64,000 bases of DNA from the NCBI RefSeq assembly GCF_029227915.1, contig NC_079877.1, forward strand, positions 9,550,001-9,614,000, in the 5' to 3' direction. The DNA comes from Hydractinia symbiolongicarpus. Its lineage: Eukaryota; Cnidaria; Hydrozoa; Anthoathecata; Hydractiniidae. Positions within the stretch are counted from its first letter, which is position 1; the number at the start of each line of letters is the position of its first letter. The position numbers were made by a program, and so were the translations under genes. Shown here piece after piece: positions 15,301-26,065 of the stretch. The notes below the pieces were generated by a model. It did no database searches. It had not been told where the DNA came from and was given only the letters and a program-made list of their open reading frames with translations.

Positions 15301-18300
15301 TTGGCACAGGATAACCAAACTCAAAACGTCAGTCAACCATTCTTGCTGCAACCCTTTGGAATATCAAGTTCGTCAACTTTAGATTCAATTGCAAGTAGCG
15401 GTAAATACAGGGAGCTCTTAGAACGAGTAAAAAAACTTCCTTTTGTCCACATGGAAGAGCAACAAACTTTGATAGAGTCCTTCTCAAGAGAACAGAGCTC
15501 GTTATCTGAATCAGTGGATCTATCTTCACATAGCATAACGTCGGAATTTGGAGATGTTCGAATTGGACAACCTGTCATCATTAGTAACGAATCTGGCGAG
15601 AATAACGACCGCAGTGCAAGACATTCGAATAGTCATGCTGAAAGTGATTTTAAAAGTAGTTTAAGGCAACAGAATCTTTTGGAATCTTCAAATAATTCTG
15701 AGGTTGAATATGATACACGTCAAAAGGAAGAAAACCGCTACTCCTCTACCTCAAACTTAAGCGAACAGATTCTAAACACAAATCCTACCAGCTACTTCAA
15801 TGTAGTGACTGAGTTAAGAAATGACCTATCAACGTCATCACAAAGTGAAGTCAGCTTTAAAGGTTTTGGCGAGCCTACAGAAATGCAAAATCATACAGAA
15901 CTCGAAACTTTGGATCTTTCTCAGCACTTGCTTCAGACCACTTCAGCATCACCAGGAGAAGAAAATTCTTTTTTTGGTGAGGAAGAAGTCAATGGTGCAC
16001 ACATCACAAATGAAGCTAATCCACACAGCGTATCATCGGATTCATGTGGAGGTTATGACAAAAACAAAGCCCAATCTGAGAAAGGAAATAAATTTTTAAT
16101 GTCTTATTTTGAAGACATTACCTTACCCGATTTTTCCTTGAGAAAATTTAGTGGGTCAGGCAGTGAAAAGTTTTCTTTAATGAGTTTAACACAAGAAAGT
16201 TTTCTTGGTTTACCGTTGTCTGATGTGAGAGCTTCGATTCGAAATGCTGTGATACCTGAAGAGCCCATGAAAGCTTCAGTAGAGTCTACTCAAGACGTCG
16301 AATACGTAGGCAACCGAAGTGACAGTGATGAGGAACAGGAAGAAACGAGACAACGAGCTAAACTAAATGATGTGAATGTAGAAAAAGATGTTTCATCTGA
16401 AGCTCTGTCTTTGACTGAAGTAAACCACCTGACCAGAAACTCAAGAATGCAAGGTACAAAGACACATAGTAACAGTTTGCATGCTTTGATTGACATGCAA
16501 ACTTCGCATGCTTCCGGTAACACGCAAACCTCCAGTAAGATGTCAACATCCCAAGCTTTCGGTAACATGCAAATTTCGCCAACTTCTAGTAACATGAAAA
16601 GTTCGAAAGCTTCCAGTAATATGCAGTCGTCCGGAAACATGCTCACTTCGCAAGGTTCCGGTAACTTGCAAGGTTCTAAAACGTCTAGTGGCACGCAAAG
16701 TTTATTAAAGTCAGACCAAACACTGACAGAGCTGTTGCAACTGGTTGAAACCTCAACTTCGCCATCTTCAACTTCTTCGTTGATTGAGAAAAGCACGATA
16801 GATCTGATAAATGAATTGATATCTTCAAGAAGTCCTTTAAGCGACACGGCGTCAAGTGAGTTGTTTACTGTTGGGAAGTTAAAACTGAGAGACGAATCGA
16901 ATAAAAATGATGAAGGCGGGAATCTTAGTAAGGTAAGAATGTTTTTAATGTCCTTACATACAAGTTGTTGCCGAGATTCGGATTTTTCGCGTAGTTTTTA
17001 TTACGCGATATTATCACCGCGGTTGACACGAATGACATTATTCACGTGGAGAAAATCACTCTTGATTCACGTCTCGCTTGAATTTAATTTGTGTTTATTT
17101 TCGCTGTGTTGCGAAGCCCACATGTATCGGTATTCTTTAAGCAAAATTTAGCTCAATATAGATTCAAACTGTTAACCCTGTTGTGCTGATTAAGAATGAA
17201 CACTTGCAAGGTATTATTAATACCTTCCAAGGGGGACTGTATATAATGGACCGAAATAAAGACTGAAAATATTTACACGGCCACGTGGCCTTTTTATATT
17301 TGGGGTCAGTGGTCAGTGTAATGTATTTCCTACCCGCTTAGGTCAAGCTGGACTTTGAAATCTTTATTCTTGGTCGCGAATCCTAAAAACAGTACTAAAA
17401 ATGAGAGGCTGTTTTAAAAGATTTATTACCTATTTTGACATACTTTTGTTTACATTTAAGCGCCAGATGAATAAATTTATAGATGTTTTTTTTGACCATG
17501 TATTTATCACTAAACCATCAATGGCAGGATTATTTTGAACTAATATATTTCCGCACTTTTATTTTTCCAAACGAAGATTGATGTTCCGAACTGTTCTTCT
17601 TGTTCTTTTTGAATTCTCCCGAAGTTTTTAATTTAAATGTGCCACCTTAACTGATAGTTCATTCAATGCGACCCCATATTTTTAGCGTGAGAGAGGCGAG
17701 GTAGAAGCTGATTGACTGGTATAGGCTAATTCACTACTTTATGCCACAGCAGAAACTTAAGACCATGTTTACACATTGCAAATAAAAATCGTAAATTCCG
17801 TGAAATGTCGGGTCTCTGTCCACACGAAAGTGAACCTCTCAAGTAATTTCTTTTCGATGAAAAAAATAAACAATTTTGTCACTACAAACGGAACCGTGTG
17901 AGACCGAAACAAAATGGCGACATCAAAAGGTAAACAAACACTTAAGTTTTTACGTTCACACATTTTTTTACGAAATGATCTCCCTGGAATGATTTCTATC
18001 CGCAAAGTGTAAAACAGTCTAAAATTATTTTACGTTCGAAATTAAAAACAGGCTAAGAAACAAAAAAAAGTTTCCTGTAAGTAACAAATTATATTAGCGG
18101 TTTAATTTTTTCACGCTAACTGAACTGTCTTTAGATTCATACTGATATCAGTTTGTTGTCCGACTTGGAGCTGTCATCAATGTCAGAACATAGTGTCAAC
18201 TGGTCAACGTTACTTCCTTACTCCAAAGCATCATCGTCAGATTTGTCAAATGTTAGTCAACACAACGAACATAGTAGTGACAGGGATAATAACATAGCAG

Positions 18301-20782
18301 GATCTTCTAAGCGTGATGATTTATCCTTGCAAGAAGCATTTGCGAAGCGAAAGCAGCAGTTTATTAAGAAGTCATCCGCAAGATTGGAGTCAGTGAACAC
18401 ACGAGCTGCTGAAAAGGACAAGCAGTTTGAAAGACAAAAAGATTTTTTGAAGAAGAAAGAAAAGAGGAAAGTAGACAGTAAAGAAGATGCAGTACCCAAA
18501 ACAGAGAGCACTGCAGTTGTGCCCGATGACAAACTTGACAAAGGTATTCAATTTTCAAGACTTGAATCAAATCCAGGATGAAATTAAGCTAGCTTGTTTG
18601 ACTCCCTCAGAAATAAAATTCAGAAATAAGTTCTTTTGGCTTTATATGTCTCAATGTTTTCTTTCTTGTCGCAAAAAAAAAAAAAAAACTCCTGCGAAAA
18701 CTATATCCTGACACGAATGATATCGTTTTACTGTCATGCACATCGCATGAATTATTTCTCTTTTTTGCAGAAAAACTAAAGGAAAAGCGAATCGAGGATC
18801 GGCATCGCACCAAAAGGTATATTTTTATCACATTTCGTTAAAGAGGTGTTTATTCTTTTATAAGGATGCTGCCAGATTTTAAAAACCTTGAAATAAGACA
18901 AGGTGACGTTGAAAATCTGGAAGTATCTATTGTTCTGTGCAGAAAAACCTTAAATATGAATATTTCGAAAATATTTGTGTCTAGTTATAAACATTCCCTC
19001 CTAGTGAGATGTTGTGTTTGCACTTTTTTCTCAACTTTTTTTCTTGGTCTTTCTTGTGTTAACTTTTGGTGTTAGCTGTTTTCCAATTGCAAAAGTTGCA
19101 GTAAAAATCATTAAAAGGCTTCTTGAAAGTTACCAAAAAACCTAAAGACCTCGAAATCCTTAAAAACAATTTTACACCCTGACGATGTTGATGCTCTCAT
19201 TATAAGTTAAGTCGCATGTCTTAAGCATAGCAAACAATGTGTTTTTCGGCGAAATAGTTTTCTTTAGCGAGCTACAGGCTTGCCTGCGAACTAGCAATTA
19301 CAATGAAAAAAAATATTGTCGGGAAAATGTTTTTTCAAATTATTTCGTCTATACTGGATATACATGTCAACTAAAAGCTGTTATAAATATGTATCCAGTT
19401 AAATTTTATAAAAAGACGTTAAAATATAATTATATATACATAAATAATAAAACCAAGTATGATGGACACACCAGAATCAAGGACTGATCAAAAATAGTCG
19501 GGTGAAAAAGAGTTTAAAAAACCTAGAAAAAAAAAAGATTTAAGCAGAGAGAAACTGGGAAAATTCAAACCAATTGATTGTACCAAAAATTACTTGTACA
19601 AAATAAAATAATAAACAAAATGAAATAAAAAAATAAAAGTTCCCACAAAAAAGTTCCCTGGTTGTAGAAAGATTTTTTTTACTTTTTTGTTTATGGGAAA
19701 CTATTGTTTTCGTCGTTTCCGTGGAGCAAAAAATTATTCACTGGATGCGTTATAGTGGTAATCAACTAATATGGTAGCGCAATGAGTTTCGTCAATCGAC
19801 ATACAGTTTGTCACTTTTCCTGTCGAATAGTGTTTACTGGAACTGAAATGAGATTTTACAAGGCAGCATGGACTGGGTTAACATAACTTGTTTCAAACAG
19901 ATCTTAGCCTGTAATAATTATATTGCTTAATTTGATAACAGGTTATATGAACGACTGCCAGAAGTGCAGAAGCAAACTGCTGAACGAGAGAAAAAGGAAG
20001 CAATGAAAAGAAATAAAGAAAAAGTCCAACGATTTCACGAGGTATGGAACACATTATTTAAATTTGCTTGAGTTTTAACACAATTTTTAAACTGGGGTGT
20101 AAATAAGAATCTCTTGTCGCTTAAGGATGATTTTAAAGCATAGTTATTAATTTATTCAAGTATGCGAATAATTTACGAAGTTAATTTTCAAAAAAGAAAA
20201 TTTCCATGTGCAGGGAAAACGAATTTTCCTTTTAATAGACGACTTGTCGTACGATGTAATGTTTTGATTTTGCGTTGAGAACATATGGAATTTATGGAAT
20301 GCGCACACATTTCGGTAAATAGAAAATATAAACAATAGACCACAATAATCAAAGTATTATTCAAAAATGAAATTCCCTATAATTAAACTTTTTTGAAAAA
20401 GTGTATAGTTAAAAAAGGTTAATTTCAACCTTTTGAATTTGGTGGTTTTAAAAAGATTATGAATTTCCTTAGTAATAGTCATTTTACTTCACATGAACGT
20501 GCTTTTTTACCTACCAAAATACTGGTGGATGTACGAAAATCCTCAAATGTGTGAACATCAAGCCAGTTTAGGCATAAAATTTTTTTTTAGAATATCATAG
20601 TTTGTAGAAAGCCACGTTAAGGAACACTTAGGTTATATACAAAAAGAAAAGTTCGAAGCATCTTAAGCGTTCAAAGTCTAAGCGTTAAGTGAAGATTTTT
20701 TACGTTGGATGTATTGATTTTTTTCTCTCAGAAACTACAAGAGAAACGAAAACGGCAACTTCAGAAGAAAAGTGAGAAGTGA
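3397..20782 (+). CDS. CEP295: CEP295-like centriolar protein (25 coding exons, about 2073 aa)
   Basis: Exons read: 3397-3438, 5603-5656, 5753-5848, 6105-6206, 6489-6569, 6707-6762, 7614-7692, 8011-8029, 8507-8631, 8758-8814, 9408-9491, 9623-9706, 9811-9910, 10189-10248, 10454-10482, 11024-11108, 11464-11553, 11943-12009, 12102-12142, 12363-14078, 14384-16932, 18135-18543, 18771-18816, 19942-20041, 20732-20782. All junctions are GT-AG and keep phase; the total is 6222 nt. The N-terminal 330 residues are a charged coiled coil with CEP295 landmarks in order (SPSEE near the start, an IGEGH motif, a THHHLASF/DARLAA block, PPYQR). The middle is serine-rich and disordered. Residues about 1935-2055 form the C-terminal ALMS motif (LSLQEAFAKRKQQFI to YERLPEV), shared with ALMS1. 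CEP295 (fly Ana1) acts in centriole assembly, elongation and centriole-to-centrosome conversion; human CEP295 is about 2600 aa. The true 5' UTR is unknown. Confidence 0.9.
5271..5315. repeat. Perfect 19-bp inverted repeat with 7-nt loop
   Basis: The arms 5271-5289 and 5297-5315 are exact reverse complements (arm begins ATTTCATATCAGCAGGCCT), separated by seven bases. It lies in the first intron of the CEP295 orthologue. It would form a stable hairpin in RNA or a cruciform in DNA. It may be a small fold-back remnant or a regulatory structure; nothing nearby identifies it. Confidence 0.85.
8639..8659. repeat. (TG)n microsatellite
   Basis: About ten TG dinucleotides directly downstream of the donor of CEP295 exon 9. 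Being next to a splice donor, length changes could affect splicing, but there is no direct sign of this. Confidence 0.9.
10483..10632 (+). other. Possible intronic 3' end giving a short CEP295 isoform
   Basis: If the donor after exon 15 (GTAAGT at 10483) is not used, the frame runs on for 20 codons to a TAA at 10543-10545. A canonical AATAAA follows at 10627-10632. This would yield a roughly 376-residue protein holding only the conserved N-terminal coiled coil. Readthrough and signal are visible; use of this end is inference. Confidence 0.3.
14551..14760 (+). repeat. Seven 30-bp tandem repeats in CEP295 exon 21
   Basis: Seven direct copies of a ten-codon unit with consensus DVLTHGVNSE lie in frame within exon 21. 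Third-position and a few amino-acid differences separate the copies. The unit length is a whole number of codons, so copy number can change without breaking the frame. The array is probably a lineage-specific expansion in the disordered part of the protein. Confidence 0.9.
16495..16701 (+). repeat. Degenerate Met/Gln/Ser repeat array in CEP295 exon 21
   Basis: About seven imperfect copies of a unit of roughly nine codons, of the form MQTSxASGN or MKSSKASSN, lie in frame. It is more diverged than the THG array upstream in the same exon and suggests an older expansion. No cysteine or charged core is present, consistent with a disordered linker. Confidence 0.75.
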
Positions 20783-20800
20783 AGAAAAAAGAGGTTTTAA

Positions 20801-20806
20801 ATTAAA
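20801..20806 (+). terminator. Probable polyadenylation signal (ATTAAA) of the CEP295 orthologue
   Basis: ATTAAA, the most common variant signal, lies 19 nt after the TGA stop and is followed by an AT-rich stretch. No canonical AATAAA was seen closer. A very short 3' UTR would result, so a more distal signal remains possible. Confidence 0.4.
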
Positions 20807-22181
20807 TTTGTAAATTATAATTTTATAAAAAATTTAATAATTTTTAAGTTATATTTTATATAAAAATGTTTTTTAAATTTTATCACCCATTCGTTAATGA
20901 AAAAACAGATATTTCATCGGTGATTATAAAACGGACTATCTTTTTTCAAAATTTCCTCTATCCCAATTTTCGCTCCTGAAAGTTGGTAGAGTTTTTTTAT
21001 GATATTAGAATAATGTTTTTACACACATACCGATATCGTGTTTTGAGGATGCGTTAATGTGTAAAGTAGAACACAGCAGCTAATAAGAGGGGCAGCTTGC
21101 GATGCAGTCGTTTCACATAAATAGAATGGATATTACTTGACAACATCAGTAATTGTTAACCGTCTGCAAGCAGGCAATACAGGTTTTTAGGCATTCTGAT
21201 TGGTTAGCGCTTTTGACAACAGGCCAATATGGAGCGGTATTGCCCGTCGTCAAGAAAAATGGTAGCTTAAAATGTGAACAAGCACGAAAAAACAAGTTTC
21301 AAGAAGCATTGGAAATGATTTTAATCTACCTCCTATAATATATTTATCAATGAAAAAATTATTGGATATAACAACAACAATATCAAGTTTAAATGTTAAA
21401 ATAATCAGACTCAGCAACATTTTGTCGGATGCTTTTTCAAAAATGGCTAGTTAACTAGCTACATTTATGAAAAAACAATGATCCGATATCCAGTTTTATC
21501 GAGAAAATATTCAATACAAGACAACGAATTTAAAACAATTGCGTCGCCTTAATTTTCTGAATCGTTCCTTCAGCTTTTAGTTACTTAATCAAAAAAAAAA
21601 TTGTTGAAGTCCATGTTATTCTTGGCTAGCTGGTTTGAAACATTTACTTCAATATTCGCTGTAACTAAATTTTAGTTGTACATTCAACTTTACACATTAT
21701 TCTGTAAGTGTCGAACATTGTAATGTTCTGTTTCAAGGATTTATTCTAGACTTTCAAATTCTGCATAGAATGTTTCTGTTTTTAGACGCGGCACTGTTTC
21801 GAATTCTCACCTTGAGTGCTAAGAAAGTAGTGGATAATTACTTTATTATAAGAACACTAAACTAAACTTCCTTTTTTTAAATTTGGTTAACAATGGTTAA
21901 CAAATACAATAATCGTGCTGTACGGAAAATATTGCCCTCAGTCATTAGACCTCGGGCGATATTTTGCGCTACAGCCCGGAATAATCCGTTATTATTGTAT
22001 TAAAACGTTGCATGACGCTAGAAAGTTGATCTTTGTGTCTTTTATTGCGAAAAATTAGCTGCTCAAAATAATTTTTCCAGTTGACATCCTGCATTTTTTT
22101 TATGCAAAAAACGTTCTGTGAGTTATTCCATTACTGACTTCAAATTCTATTACACTTGAGAGAGTTGAGCATATTTTATAC
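20807..22181. other. Intergenic, no gene recognised
   Basis: AT-rich sequence. A 61-codon ORF at 21153-21338 has no recognisable motif and no supporting splice or signal structure, so it is not called. The stretch ends where the repeated unit of 22.2-25.2 kb begins. Confidence 0.5.
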
Positions 22182-22532
22182 TGTTAAATGACAATATCAT
22201 CAAATTAGTTGCATATATTTTTCGCGTTGAATAAAGTACATATATTTTCATTAAATTTCATTAAATAAGATATTTTTTCCTTGAAACAGTTAAATAATGA
22301 TACTTAATAGATCATATTCGTTAAATGATCAGCATAAATTATCGCTTAAATAAACAGCATATATTTATCGTTAAACACTGCTACATATATGGGAAACTCT
22401 AAACAGATAGTCCACATCTATAACAAAACATTCGCCTGTCTCTTTCTTTCTACAGGCCCAAATAACTTTATATTCTAATGTCTTGATTTAAACAAAGTTG
22501 TGCAGATATCAAGAAGAATTTATAACTAATTT

Positions 22533-23790
22533 TTACTTCATCAAATTCTCTCCCAGAAATTGTTCCAACTGATTAATTGGTACATCGAAAACTTCTTCAG
22601 CAAAATGAATCTCATCGATGGCAAAAATGGGATACGGTGCAGCTACATGATATATATCAAAGATTGGGAAACTTTCTTCGCATGACACCAACTTAGCAAA
22701 TTCATTCCACAGTTTGATTCGATGATTTGTTATGAATCTATGATCGTCTTTATATTTGCGATAAGTGGGCGTTGTTGTTTTCCAAATTACCATGGGAACA
22801 ATTTGTATTTTTTTAAGATTCCTGTACATTTTGACAAAATTTATTAATAAGGTTTTGCTTTGATTCATTGTTAAGCCCATCATTGTGTGTAAACCAAAAT
22901 TCAAAAGTAAGACGCTTTTTGAATTTCTCATTTCTTTGCATGTCAGCACGTTTTTGAGGCCGTTTAGGACAATACTTTCGTTAAAATCCTTTTTATCGTA
23001 GATAAGTTTGCATTTTCTTTTCCACGTTGCAGAGGATATACCCAGTTATAATTGACTTTACAATTTTTAAAAAAATCTGCACAAATCAAACGGTGCTTCA
23101 AGTATGAATAGTATCTGAGACCTAACGAATCTCGATATACCCAGAAAGTAGCATTTTGCTTTTATTTTTTATTAAACACAAAAGGCTTTGTTTTAGGTAT
23201 CGATGTAAATTTCACTTTTGTGCCATTGTGCGCCCAATATCCTTTACCGGTACCTACATAATACATTTCCCCGTGTTATTTCTTCTTTGTTTTTCTACCT
23301 TAACTGTTGCATTCTGTGTCGATTTTTTGAACGACAAAATATGTGTTTTATATATATAACCTTTCAGATGAGCAGTTTGATATTTGCCATGTTCAGTTCC
23401 ATTAATAAACCACCAAGTAGGAGGATCGCGAAGTCCGTCACGGAGACTATATTCTAATTCCAACTTAAATTTATAATCTCCAGAAATTGGTAATTCAAAT
23501 TTTGCTTCATAACTTCCATCCATTTTATCTATAACATCGGCGTTGAAATAAACTGCTCCTTGAACAAAAATAATCTCCAAGAGTCGCCACCAATAATTTT
23601 TGTCTTTGTAAACCGTCAAATGTCGTAATTGTTAGTTTTACAATGTCTTTATCTCTACTCGTTCTTAAGCTGTAGTTACAATAACGTATATCAGTTTGTA
23701 TTGAACGATTGTAGTGATATCTGGATTTCCAAGATGTTTTTCCCAAACATGACAATTGCGTAGAAGTGAGATCCGCTGCAGCGTTGGATC
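22533..23790 (-). pseudogene. Broken NXPE-like (neurexophilin/PC-esterase) gene
   Basis: Minus-strand pieces in different frames follow the order of an NXPE-family protein. The first, about 23790-23620, ends in a TTFDG segment. The second (23619-23254) has an Ig/filamin-like stretch with YFNADVIDKMDGSYEAKF. A third, about 23260-22980, has a degenerate GDS-type block reading RDS where esterases have GDS, with a stop inside it. The last (22949-22533) is a C-terminal esterase part with the DEIHF motif supplying the catalytic Asp-His pair. At least three frameshifts and one stop separate the pieces, and the nucleophile block is altered, so no active enzyme can be made. Family members are extracellular or Golgi proteins, often multicopy in invertebrates. 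It lies inside a repeated unit, so it may have been captured by a transposon. Confidence 0.55.
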
Positions 23791-24569
23791 TTAGAAGTAT
23801 CTAATTTTTATTTGGTAGAATTGTGATGTATGTTGAAGTAATAAGAAAGACAACGGTTAACATCAAAATTAAAAAAATGTGGCGAAATATCTCCATCCTT
23901 TCCTACGGTGAGTAAAAAGACTTTTAAGAAAAATGATTAAATATTCATTTATGTTGTTTTATGTAGAAAGCCTTGTCCTATTAACGGTTTCCATAAAAAC
24001 GAAGATTTGTATGGTTGCCGAGGAGTGTGTAAAATGAATTCCGAGAAAAAGAAATGTAGAGAAAAAATTAAATTCTATAACACAATTTCTTTATTAAAGT
24101 GGAATGTCAACGCAAATTTGATATATGGACCTTTAACATCTAATCAGGTGTGTGGATTGTAAGTTGTATTTGTAATTCTTCTCTGTGTTGCTAAAAGTAT
24201 TCCTCATTAATAGTAGCTATCAATTTGTTATTTGGCATTGAAACTTCAATTTTAGTATGTTTTCTCATCTATCTTATTTTAGATCAAAAGATGGTTGATA
24301 GTATTGCGTGATCGGATGGAGAAGCAGTTGAAGCAGATGCTGAACAATCTTTTGAATCTTTACAATCTTCATGGTGATCATGAAAGGTACATACATTTCT
24401 TGTTATGTTAAAAGAGGTGAAATCAAAATGACAGATAAATTTATCTTCATTCTATATATATTACTTCAATCCACTATTCATTCAAGCCATCTAATTCATT
24501 AACTTTATATATTTTAAAAACTTGCTTTCTTTTTTGATGATTTTAGTTGTTCAGAGAGAGCTTGATTAA

Positions 24570-24731
24570 TTCAAGGATACTATATGGAACTTACACCGAA
24601 TCAGCTATCAACGAGATATTTTGATGCCTGATGGCATACCTGATTATATTTATAAGTTTCCCGAAAAATATGCTTTAACTGAGTGTGCCGGTGCATTTTA
24701 TGCAAAAATAATTAAAAAGTACTTTTATTAA
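24570..24731 (+). pseudogene. C-terminal fragment of an integrase-like transposase
   Basis: The frame after a TAA at 24567 reads WNLHRI, then MPDGIPDYIYKFPE, and ends at 24729-24731. A WNxHRI block followed by GxPDxxYxxP resembles the C-terminal part of DDE integrase-core proteins common in invertebrate genomes. Only 53 residues are open and no upstream catalytic Asp/Glu block was found, so it is a relic. Its last 14 codons lie in the block repeated at 25593. Confidence 0.35.
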
Positions 24732-25217
24732 AAATCTTGAAAATTTACTTTGCATTTTTCAATTCTCCGGATATCATTTGATCATGGATCAAATAAACGA
24801 GGTTTTATCAAAAGCAAACGTATATGCATCTGATGTAGACTTTATAAGCAAAGATCTCAGGGAAAATGTGAAGATATCATTCCATTTCCTGCTGAAGTGC
24901 CTGTTGCAAACCTTGAAACAGCGTATTTATTGTGAAAAGAAAAAGTTACCTCTTCTTACTTGTGTTTTTTTATTGATAATGCATGCTTTATTAGACGAGT
25001 TTTTCTCCAATGGAAACAATGTCCATTGATGTAGGCTTTCCTTATTGTACTTAATGCCTTTGCCTTGACAACCTCTCCGCAACACTTTCTATATTGATTG
25101 CGGAGCTAAGCGAAGCCCATTTTCTGATGTCAATAGTGCAGGTGTATATAAATTTCCGCCATTTCCCTTACATATAGGTTAAAATATTTTTACATATAGG
25201 TTATTTATAATTTTTTA

Positions 25218-26065
25218 ACCTATATGTTAAATGATAATATAATCAAATTAGTTGCATATATTTTTCGCGTTAAATAAAGTACATATATTTTCATTAAATT
25301 TCATTAAATAAGATATTTTTTCCTTGAAACAGTTAAATAATGATACTTAATAGCTCATTTTCGTTAAATGATCAACATAAACTATCGCTTAAATAAACAG
25401 CATATATTTGTCGTTGAACACTGCTACATATATGGGAAACTCTAAACAGATAGTCCACATTTATAACAAAACATTCGCCTGTCTATTTCTTTCCACAGGC
25501 CCAAATAACTTCATATTCTAATGTCTTGATTTAAACAACAAAGTTGTGCAGATATCAAGAAGAATTTATAACTAATTTTTACTTCATTTGATGGTGCATT
25601 TTATGCAAAAATAATTAAAAAGTACTTTTATTAAAAATCTTGAAAATTTACTTTGCATTTTTCAATTCTCCGGATATCATTTGATCATGGATCAAATAAA
25701 CAAGGTTGTATAACAAGCAAACGTATATGCATCTGATGTAGACTTTATAAGCAAAGATCTCAGGGAAAATGTGAAGATATCATTCCATTTCCTGCTGAAG
25801 TGCGTGCCTGTTGTAAACCTTGAAACAGCGTATTTATTGTGAAAAGAATCTTACTTGTGTTTTTTTATTGATAATACATGCTTTATTAGACGAGTTTTTC
25901 TCCAATGGAAACAATATCTATTGATGTAGGCTTTCCTTATCGTACTTTGCCTTGACAACCTCTCCGCAAACTTTCTATATTGATTGCGGAGCTAAGCGAA
26001 GCCCATTTTCTGATGTCAATAGTGCAGGCGTATATAAATTTCCGCCATTTCCCTTACATATAGGT
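25218..26065. mobile_element. Short non-autonomous unit with 10-bp terminal inverted repeats
   Basis: 848 bp bounded by ACCTATATGT (25218-25227) and its exact reverse complement ACATATAGGT (26056-26065). The interior is the left and right blocks of the upstream long unit fused near 25588, lacking the coding middle. It is therefore an internal deletion derivative. Extra copies of ACATATAGGT at 25170 and 25192 suggest nested or tandem insertion. No clear target-site duplication flanks it. The ORF at 25952-26152 is not supported as a gene. Confidence 0.65.

Larger units (their letters stand above)
22182..25179. mobile_element. Long copy of a duplicated unit, probable DNA transposon relic
   Basis: Its left block (22182-22541) recurs at 25225-25587, and its right block (24690-25179) recurs at 25593-26065, both nearly identical. 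The roughly 2.1 kb between the blocks (NXPE-like pseudogene and integrase-like fragment) is missing from the second copy. The right end carries ACATATAGGT at 25170-25179; the left end is diverged from the matching inverted repeat seen in the short copy. The pattern of a long element beside an internally deleted derivative with inverted ends is typical of DNA transposons. No target duplication was identified. Confidence 0.55.

Noticed and set aside
17905-17935. ATGGCGACATCAAAAG followed by GTAAAC, looking like a first exon inside CEP295 intron 21
   Set aside because: Splicing to the next exon gives an immediate stop, and the surrounding sequence resembles a small repeat.
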